In this document: positions 58,065 to 64,000 of the stretch, piece by piece
How the letters are laid out: the number at the start of each line of letters is the position of its first letter
Position numbering within the stretch: position 1 is the first letter of the stretch
Assembly: GCA_001897425.1 (NCBI GenBank)
Contig: MKSW01000038.1
Span: forward strand, 156,718 to 220,717
Reading direction: 5' to 3'
DNA from: Actinobacteria bacterium 69-20
GTDB lineage: Bacteria > Actinomycetota > Actinomycetes > Mycobacteriales > Nakamurellaceae
DNA: 64,000 bases
Made by a program: the position numbers and the translations under genes
The notes under the pieces: generated by a model
Told to the model about the DNA's origin: nothing
Databases searched by the model: none
Seen by the model: the letters and a program-made list of their open reading frames with translations, nothing else

Positions 58065-59579
58065 TTACTGGGGGCGCTCGAACCGGGTCCGCAGGGCGGC
58101 GGTGTCGATCTTGCCGGTGCGGCCGCGGGGCAACTCGTCGACGATCGAGAGCCGTTTCGGCCGGGCCGCTACCGGCAGCCGGGTCCGGGCGAACGCCCGC
58201 AGCTGAGCTGCGGTCACGACCGCGTCGGGGTGTAGCACGACGCACGCTGCCACCATCTGCCCGCCCAGCCGGTCGGGAACGGCGAACACGGCAGCTTCGG
58301 CCACGGCCGGATGCGCGGCGAGGGCCGCCTGAACGTCCGCCGGGTTGATCTTGGCGCCGCCGCGGTTGATCATGTCGTCGGCCCGGCCGAGCACGTACAG
58401 GTATCCCTCGTCGTCGCGGCGGGCCACGTCGCCGGTGTGCAGCCATCCGTCGCGCAGGGCGGCCGCGGTGGCCCGAGGGTTTCGCCAATATCCGCCGGTG
58501 ACCATCGGTCCGGAAACCAGCAGCTCACCCTCGTGCGCGACGCGGCCGGCGTCATCGACGATTCGAACCCGGGCCCCCGGCACGGGGCGCCCTACCGAAC
58601 CGGGGCGGGTCTCGCAGTCGTCGAGCATCGTCACCAACCCGGCGGTTTCCGTCATCCCGTACACGTTGTGAAGCGTCATGTCGGGCAACCGGTCTCGCAA
58701 CGCGGCGATCGTCACGGCCGGCATCGGCGCGCCGCCGAAAAACGCCGCCCGCAAGGCTGGGAGCCGCTCGCCACGGAACCCGGGATGACGTAGCAATAGC
58801 GCGAACATGGCAGGCACCACGTCGACGACGGTCACACGATGGTGGCCGAGCACCCGGAGCAGTTCGGTCGCGTCGAAGCGTGGCAGGACCACCGCCGAAC
58901 CGCCGGCGAGCATGAACGGGTTGAGCTGGGAGAGGTGGCCGGACACGTAGGTGAACGGTAGGCAGATCGCGGTGACGTCCGTCGGGGTCAGGTCGAGCAG
59001 CCGCCGGTAGCAGCCGGCGACGTGCATGGCGGCGCGGTGGGTGACCGTCGCGCCCTTCGGCGTGCCGGAGGTGCCCGACGTGTAGATCAGTGCATGCACG
59101 TCTGCGGGGTCGGGCAGGGGCCGCTCGTGGTCCCAGGGCAGCCGTCGGCCGGTCAGGAGGTCGGCCACCGGATGCAGCGGGAAGCCGCGGCCGGAGAGCC
59201 CCGGCAGGAACTCGTCGGCGGCCAGCACGAGCGCCGGATCGGCGTGCGCTATCAGGACCGATTGCTCGTCCGGGGTCAGGGTGACGGGCAGGCCGGTGAA
59301 CACGAACCCGCCGCGGGCGCAGGCCCAGATCGCCACGGCGATGTCCAGTCCGCTGGGCAGGCATACGGCCAGCCGGTCCCCAGGCCTGAGCCCTTCGACG
59401 GCCAGGCGGGCGGCCGCCCCCTCGACGAGCTCGGCGAACTCGCCGTAGCTGACGGTCCGCCCCCCTGCCGTGAGCAGCGGTCTGTCCGGGAAAAGCCGCG
59501 CTCCGCGTTGCAGGTTGCCGACGATCGTCGCCGGCACTCCGTCCGAGGCATCCGCGGGATCTGCCGTCGGGTCGGTCAC
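58065..59579 (-). CDS. Acyl-CoA synthetase-like adenylate-forming enzyme
   Basis: 504 aa. ANL-superfamily motifs: YTSGTSGTPKGATVTH (A3), YGMTETAGLV (A5), DGWLHTGDVARRDDEGYLYVLGRADDMINRGGAKINP (A7-A8) and PRGRTGKID with the catalytic Lys (A10). It activates a carboxylic acid as AMP ester and transfers it to CoA or another thiol; the acid is unknown. GTG 59579 overlaps the stop of the flavin reductase gene (GTGA), so the two are coupled. Confidence 0.88.
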   Translation of the reverse strand: MTDPTADPADASDGVPATIVGNLQRGARLFPDRPLLTAGGRTVSYGEFAELVEGAAARLAVEGLRPGDRLAVCLPSGLDIAVAIWACARGGFVFTGLPVTLTPDEQSVLIAHADPALVLAADEFLPGLSGRGFPLHPVADLLTGRRLPWDHERPLPDPADVHALIYTSGTSGTPKGATVTHRAAMHVAGCYRRLLDLTPTDVTAICLPFTYVSGHLSQLNPFMLAGGSAVVLPRFDATELLRVLGHHRVTVVDVVPAMFALLLRHPGFRGERLPALRAAFFGGAPMPAVTIAALRDRLPDMTLHNVYGMTETAGLVTMLDDCETRPGSVGRPVPGARVRIVDDAGRVAHEGELLVSGPMVTGGYWRNPRATAAALRDGWLHTGDVARRDDEGYLYVLGRADDMINRGGAKINPADVQAALAAHPAVAEAAVFAVPDRLGGQMVAACVVLHPDAVVTAAQLRAFARTRLPVAARPKRLSIVDELPRGRTGKIDTAALRTRFERPQ

Positions 59580-61075
59580 GCCGGATCCTCGGCGGCCTGC
59601 TCGCGGCGGGCGGGCCAGCCCCTGCTGCCGGTGAAGAAGCCGGCCGCGGCCTGCTGGATGGCCAGCGACCAGGTCGGGTAGGCGTGGGTGGTTTGCGCGA
59701 GCCGGCCGGTGAACACCCCGACCCGCATGGCTAGGGCGATCTCGTCGATCATCTCGCCGGCCCGGCTGGCGACGATGGTCGCGCCGAGAAGCCGCCCGCC
59801 GCCGAGGTTCCCGGTGACCGGCCGCGGGCCGGCGATCAGTTTGATGAACCCTTCGGTGCGCCCGGCGGTCACCGCCCGGTCGACGTTCCGCATCGACAGG
59901 TACACGACCCGCGATCCGCGCACGTCGGCGGCTCGCTGCTCCGTCAAGCCGACCTGGGCGACCTCCGGGTCGGTGTACACCACCCGCGGGATCGCGTGTA
60001 TGACGAATCGATCGGCCGGCCTGCCCGGTCGGCGTAGCGCATTGCGGGCGGCGATGCGGCCCATCGCGTACGCGGCGTGCGTGAACGGGAACGCACCGGT
60101 GCAGTCGCCCGCCGCGTACACCCCGCGCGCGGTCGTGGCCATGTGCCGATCGACTATGACGGCGCCGCGCCGATCGGTTTCGACGCCCGCGGCGGGTAGA
60201 TCCAGCCGATCGGTGACGGGCGCGCGTCCGGTGGCGACCAGCAGCGCATCCGCGACCACGAGGCCGGAACCGGGCAGGTGCAACGCGCAGCCGCGCCCGG
60301 CCGGGCGGGCGTCGACCCGGTCCAGCACGCAACCGGTCCGCACCGACACGCCAGCCTCCGTCAGTGCCCGCTCGATCACCCGCGACGCGGCCGGGTCCGC
60401 GGCCGGCAGCAGCCGGGGCGCGGCCTCGACCAGGGTGACCCGGGAGCCCAGCCGGGCGAACGCCTGCGCCAGCTCGCAGCCCACCGCCCCGCCGCCGAGC
60501 ACGGCCATGCTGGCCGGCAGTTCCGTCAGGTCGAATACGGTGTCGGTGGTCAGGAAGCCGCTGTCAATCAAACCGGGCACCGGCGGGACGGTCGGCTTCG
60601 AGCCGGTGGCGACCACGATCCCGCGCGCCTCCATCGTCCGTCCGGCCACCGTAATCCGGTGTGCGGCCGTGAACGTGGCGTGCCCGCGCAGCACCTCGAT
60701 GCCGCGCCGCGCAAGCACCTCGGCGGATTCCGTGCGTGCGATCGTCGACACGGCTCGGTGCACGGCGCCGATCGCCTCGCCGAACCCGACGCCGCGTCCG
60801 GCGGCCTCGATCAGGGTCTTGGAGGGGACACAGCCGGTGAACGTGCACTCCCCGCCCGGCTCACCCTCGGCGACCAGCAGCGTGCGGACTTTGGCCGCCG
60901 CCCCGACGTCGGCCGCAGCCAAGCCCGCCGCCCCGGCTCCGATCACGATCAGGTCGTACACGTCACCGTCCACCCCCGCAGCATGCCGCCCGGCACGCCG
61001 CGGCGCACCGGGCAGTGTCACCTCGCTGACACCATCACCGAGCCGGCCGCGCCGACGCCCGAAATGCCGGGTCAC
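59576..61075 (-). CDS. FAD-dependent pyridine nucleotide-disulfide oxidoreductase
   Basis: Up to 499 aa. The FAD loop is LIVIGAGAAGLAAADVGAAA, the redox disulfide GGECTFTGCVPSKTL, the NAD(P) loop VLGGGAVGCELAQAFARLGS and the second FAD motif GVYAAGDCTGAFPFTHAA. This is the mercuric-reductase/soluble transhydrogenase-like branch. The C-terminal interface has HAYPTWSLA, where active disulfide reductases have His followed by Glu; the Glu seems missing. The start is uncertain, GTG 61075 being the longest. It is coupled to the CoA-ligase-like gene. Confidence 0.85.
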   Translation of the reverse strand: MTRHFGRRRGRLGDGVSEVTLPGAPRRAGRHAAGVDGDVYDLIVIGAGAAGLAAADVGAAAKVRTLLVAEGEPGGECTFTGCVPSKTLIEAAGRGVGFGEAIGAVHRAVSTIARTESAEVLARRGIEVLRGHATFTAAHRITVAGRTMEARGIVVATGSKPTVPPVPGLIDSGFLTTDTVFDLTELPASMAVLGGGAVGCELAQAFARLGSRVTLVEAAPRLLPAADPAASRVIERALTEAGVSVRTGCVLDRVDARPAGRGCALHLPGSGLVVADALLVATGRAPVTDRLDLPAAGVETDRRGAVIVDRHMATTARGVYAAGDCTGAFPFTHAAYAMGRIAARNALRRPGRPADRFVIHAIPRVVYTDPEVAQVGLTEQRAADVRGSRVVYLSMRNVDRAVTAGRTEGFIKLIAGPRPVTGNLGGGRLLGATIVASRAGEMIDEIALAMRVGVFTGRLAQTTHAYPTWSLAIQQAAAGFFTGSRGWPARREQAAEDPA

Positions 61076-61093
61076 GGATTCGGTGCTGGGCCG

Positions 61094-61837
61094 TCATCGG
61101 CGGTGCCGTCCCAGCCCGGCCGGGTCGAGGATCTCGATCGCTGCGTAGCCGGTGCGGATCAATCCGGCCCGCTCCAGGCCCTTGAGCACCTTGTTGAGCG
61201 ACGGCCGCGCCACGCCGAGCATCGCCGCGAGCGTGCGCTGCGGCAACTCGACCCGCCCGTCGTCGGCCTCGTCGGCCAATAGCCTGGCTGTTTGCTCCAC
61301 CAGGGACCGGCCCAGCATGCCCAGCACGCGAGCCTGGCTCGCCGCCAGCCGCTGCGCCACCGATGAGAGCCACCGTCTGGCGACCGGCGGCCGGGTCGCG
61401 AGCAGGCGCTCGAAGTCGTCGCTCGCCAGGAACAGGCACCGCGCCTCGGCCACCGCCCGGCCGGTATAGGGCATCGGCATGGCCAGCATCAGCGGAATGT
61501 CGCCGTCCACGTCCCCCGGCCGCAGCACACTGACCACCGCGCGGCGCCGTCCCGAACCCACCGACAACTCCACCCGGCCGTCCCGCACGATCCACACGCC
61601 CGCCGACAGACCGCCCGCGCCGAAAACCACCTCTCCGGGCGCGAATTCGAGCAGTCGCAGCGTGCCCGCCAACGCGGCCACATCGTCCGGGCGCAGCGGG
61701 GCCGCCTCGCCCCGGCCCACACAGCGGGCGATCCAGGCCGCCTGCCGGATGAGCGCATCCTCCTCGACACGCCTCCCGGGCAGCAGCCGACGAGACCGAC
61801 CGATGTCTGCGAAGCCCGGCACACCCGGAGCGATCAT
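61094..61837 (-). CDS. Crp/Fnr-family regulator
   Basis: 247 aa. The cyclic-nucleotide-binding fold spans about 45-150 ([51 protein letters not shown]), and the winged helix has [35 protein letters not shown] 61837 is chosen; the longer frame crosses the divergent methyltransferase start. It is upstream of the flavin reductase and CoA-ligase-like genes on the same strand, 18 bp apart, and divergent from the methyltransferase. It probably controls both sides. No Fe-S cysteines for an Fnr-type sensor. Confidence 0.87.
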   Translation of the reverse strand: MIAPGVPGFADIGRSRRLLPGRRVEEDALIRQAAWIARCVGRGEAAPLRPDDVAALAGTLRLLEFAPGEVVFGAGGLSAGVWIVRDGRVELSVGSGRRRAVVSVLRPGDVDGDIPLMLAMPMPYTGRAVAEARCLFLASDDFERLLATRPPVARRWLSSVAQRLAASQARVLGMLGRSLVEQTARLLADEADDGRVELPQRTLAAMLGVARPSLNKVLKGLERAGLIRTGYAAIEILDPAGLGRHRR

Positions 61838-61918
61838 CGTGTCACCATGCCGACATTCTCCGCGCGGCGCGCTCGCCGGCGCTGTCCACTGGTAGAAGCG
61901 GCGACAGGAGGCACCCCA

Positions 61919-62767
61919 GTGGTCGACGAACACACGGTCATCGACGCGACCCGGCACCCGCCCGAGCAGTGGGGTCGCTACCTGGAGCGATTCCACCGCG
62001 AACGTGCCGGGATCACCGAGGCGATCCTGCGCCGTGCCTGGTATGACGGCTGCGACCCGTACCAGTGGCTGGCGCAGGCCGTGCCGCCCGGCGGGCTTGT
62101 CCTGGACATCGGCTGCGGCAGCGGGCCACTGCTCGCCGAACTGTCCGGGCGGCGCCGGATCGGGCTCGACCTTGCCGCCGCCGAACTCGCCGCCGCCCAC
62201 GCCACCGAACAGGACGTGCCGCTGCTGCGGGCCGACGCGTCCGCGATCCCACTTCGCGACAGCTGTATCGACACGGTGACGTGCTCGATGAGCCTGATGG
62301 TCGCCTTGCCACCCGCCCGCGTGGTCGCGGAGATCGTCCGGGTGCTGCGCCCCGGCGGCCTACTCGCCGCCACCCTCCCCGCCGGTGGCCCGCTGCACAC
62401 CACCGACCGGGCCCTGCTCGCCGGGCTCATCGCCGCGCTCGGTGCCGCCCCCGCCTACCCGGCCGGCACGGCGCTGCCGCACATACCCGGCCTGCTCGCC
62501 GAGGCCGGCCTGCACGTCATCTCCGAGGAGCGGCGCCGCTTCGCGTATCCGCTACGCGACGTCGCCGACGCCGACCTGTTCCTCGACTCCCTGTACCTGC
62601 CCGGGCTACCCGCACCCCGCTACCGCGCGGCCCGCACCTATCTGCGGGCCCTCGCCCGCACCCACCGGGCACTACCGATCCCGCTACGACGCCTGACCGC
62701 CGAACGACCCCGCGGGGAGCCACCCGGACAAGCGGGCCCGTTCACACGACCAAACGGGACACGATGA
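61919..62767 (+). CDS. SAM-dependent methyltransferase
   Basis: 282 aa. Motif I is [16 protein letters not shown]; motif II/III regions are [15 protein letters not shown] and [43 protein letters not shown], a class I (UbiE/methyltransferase-11 type) fold. GTG 61919 is preceded by AGGAGG at ideal spacing and is preferred to ATG 61847. Its stop overlaps the LspA-like start (ATGA). Substrate unknown; coupling to a membrane peptidase suggests an envelope or lipid target. Confidence 0.85.
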   Translation: MVDEHTVIDATRHPPEQWGRYLERFHRERAGITEAILRRAWYDGCDPYQWLAQAVPPGGLVLDIGCGSGPLLAELSGRRRIGLDLAAAELAAAHATEQDVPLLRADASAIPLRDSCIDTVTCSMSLMVALPPARVVAEIVRVLRPGGLLAATLPAGGPLHTTDRALLAGLIAALGAAPAYPAGTALPHIPGLLAEAGLHVISEERRRFAYPLRDVADADLFLDSLYLPGLPAPRYRAARTYLRALARTHRALPIPLRRLTAERPRGEPPGQAGPFTRPNGTR

Positions 62768-63279
62768 CATCCCGGAGCGCGCCCGACGCATGCGCCGACC
62801 GCGGCCGTGCCGTCGCTGTCGGCAACCGCTGCCGTGCTGTGTTGATGCTCGCCGTGATCATCACTGTGGTGGTCGCCGATCAGGTCACCAAGTCGGTCGT
62901 GCTCGCCACCTGGCGCGGCGGCCGAACCGCGGGCGGGCTGCTGCGCGTGGAGTTGGTCCGCAATCGCGGCGCCGCCTTCGGTCTCGCCCCGACACTGACC
63001 CCGCTCTACACGCTGCTCGCCGCCGTCACCGTCGCCGCGTGTCTCTACTACGGGATGCTCAGCCGCCACTCCGGCGTCCGCACGATGGCTCTCGCACTCG
63101 TAGCAGCAGGCGCGGCCGGCAACCTCATCGACCGGGTGGCCCGCCCGCCTGGGCCTTTCCACGGGGCCGTCATCGACTGGATCAAGCTGTCGTTCTATCC
63201 CCCGGCATTCAACCTTGCCGACATCGCCCTACGAGTCGGTATCGCGGTTTTCGTCGTCAGCGCGCTCGCCGAGATGTAG
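62764..63279 (+). CDS. lspA: Signal peptidase II-like protein
   Basis: 171 aa with four helices. LspA landmarks: DQVTKSVV after the first helix, ELVRNRGAAFGL, GNLIDRVARP with the first catalytic Asp and FNLADIALRVG with the second. All catalytic residues are present. LspA removes lipoprotein signal peptides at the lipobox Cys. This gene is away from the usual ileS-rluD context and coupled to a methyltransferase, so it may be a second, specialised copy. Confidence 0.88.
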   Translation: MTSRSAPDACADRGRAVAVGNRCRAVLMLAVIITVVVADQVTKSVVLATWRGGRTAGGLLRVELVRNRGAAFGLAPTLTPLYTLLAAVTVAACLYYGMLSRHSGVRTMALALVAAGAAGNLIDRVARPPGPFHGAVIDWIKLSFYPPAFNLADIALRVGIAVFVVSALAEM

Positions 63280-63413
63280 GCAAGAAGCCCACGACGCCGC
63301 GCGCCGGTCAGTCATCTCGACCGGAGTGGCGGTGGTGCGGTGGGTTTTTGCCGGCCACGAGAACGACCGGCACGTCGGGGGCGCGTTGTTTCCTGCTGTT
63401 GGTGCGGCGGTTG

Positions 63414-63794
63414 TCAAGCGATGACCTGGACGGCGGACAGCACCACCCAACCGACACCGACCACGGCGTTCGCGACGATCCCGGCCGTGGAAAGGCGCCT
63501 TTCCCCGACACGCCGGGCTCGCACACCCAGGACCACGCCGGCAACCGAAGGCACCGTCATGAACGCGAGCATCAGAGCCCAGGCGACCCAGCCGCCCGCG
63601 CCGTACTCGGTCAGCAACTGACCCTCCCGGGCACCGACCAGCGCCATCGCGGCCAGTCCGACCAGCCAGGACACGACCAGCCACGGCACGTTCACGGCGA
63701 TCATGATCAACGATGCGAACGCTAGGCGCCGAGCTCGCACCATCGGGCCGATTGTCGCAGGCTGCGAAGACTCGGACCGCCGCGTTACGAACAT
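63414..63794 (-). CDS. Small membrane protein of unknown function
   Basis: 126 aa with three hydrophobic segments (LIMIAVNVPWLVVSWLVGLAAMALV, GGWVAWALMLAFMTVPSVAGVVLGV and GIVANAVVGVGWVVLSAVQVI), a DUF4190-like arrangement. ATG 63794 is preceded by GGAGG. Convergent with the LspA-like gene. Confidence 0.7.
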   Translation of the reverse strand: MFVTRRSESSQPATIGPMVRARRLAFASLIMIAVNVPWLVVSWLVGLAAMALVGAREGQLLTEYGAGGWVAWALMLAFMTVPSVAGVVLGVRARRVGERRLSTAGIVANAVVGVGWVVLSAVQVIA

Positions 63795-63948
63795 GACCGC
63801 CACCTCCCGACCCGCGCGGCCGGGGCGCGAAACACCAGCCAGCCGCCATCCACCACGAGCATCACAACCCCTCGCCCGCCGCCGGAAGAGGCCAAGGTCC
63901 TGCGATCAGCTCAGCTGGCCTGCGCACCCGTCCGACGCGAGCGAGCTA

Positions 63949-64000
63949 GGGCGTGTCTCCCATAGGTTTGGGGAGGTTCGCGGCAGGCTGGTTGGGTGAG
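63949..64000. mobile_element. Possible insertion-sequence end, cut by the window
   Basis: After CTAG the sequence GGGCGTGTCTCCCATA begins, the type of terminus seen in many actinobacterial IS5-like elements. No transposase is visible because the window ends 51 bp later. Confidence 0.3.

Overview
The window is high-GC DNA from an actinobacterium, most likely a member of the Mycobacteriales. The best evidence is an ArsR regulator followed by six complex I/hydrogenase-like genes in the same order as Mycobacterium tuberculosis Rv0081-Rv0087, together with a tRNA-Glu/Asp/Phe cluster, a SigL-like ECF sigma/anti-sigma operon and frequent 4-bp ATGA/GTGA overlaps between genes. The genus cannot be fixed by eye.

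Region 1 (1-9.9 kb) holds large, poorly characterised proteins: a metallopeptidase-like protein cut by the window start, and an opposing three-gene operon encoding a protein with four Cys-rich helical modules, a zinc-dependent phospholipase C-like protein, and a protein with a Gly4Ser linker and a His/Cys-rich segment. An AAA ATPase gene flanked by two copies of a 77-bp repeat with terminal inverted repeats sits between the convergent halves; a third copy lies at 11.2 kb. A LysR regulator and an alpha/beta hydrolase follow.

Region 2 (12.3-24.4 kb) is a carbohydrate/polyol catabolic locus: a DeoR regulator, a DhaK-DhaL kinase and an RpiB-like isomerase (the pair fits D-erythrulose use), a CUT1 ABC importer without an ATPase, two xylose-isomerase-type TIM barrels, a 3-hydroxyacyl-CoA-dehydrogenase-type oxidoreductase, an FCD GntR regulator and an acetamidase/formamidase. 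A near-identical site lies at the importer promoter and in front of the GntR gene, so the GntR protein is the likely controller of the importer operon.

Region 3 (24.4-27.1 kb) is a SigL-like ECF sigma factor, its anti-sigma factor, a membrane protein and a divergent lipoprotein; both directions carry GAACC-N16-CGTATCC. Region 4 (27.3-31.6 kb) is the strongest candidate for an undescribed system: a SARP regulator, a small protein, two paralogous small peptides sharing an AELLPTR leader element, a PqqD-like/M50 membrane metalloprotease and an exported protein with three CxxC motifs. Region 5 (31.7-38.3 kb) is amino-sugar catabolism: NagA, ROK kinase, DeoR regulator and a second ABC importer without an ATPase.

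Region 6 (38.3-39.6 kb) is a degraded mobile or toxin-antitoxin remnant beside three tRNA genes. Region 7 (40-48.6 kb) holds a Pr6Pr membrane protein and the Hyc-like operon, whose large subunit lacks all four nickel-iron cysteines. Region 8 (48.8-58 kb) holds a DUF3800-like protein, cupin, lipoprotein, MntP-type exporter, ArsR plus P1B ATPase lacking the CPC motif, a BldD-like regulator, an ECF sigma factor with a membrane partner, and an APC permease. Region 9 (58-64 kb) holds an acyl-CoA-ligase-like enzyme, a flavin disulfide reductase, a Crp regulator, a methyltransferase, an LspA-like protein and, at the very end, what looks like an insertion-sequence terminus.
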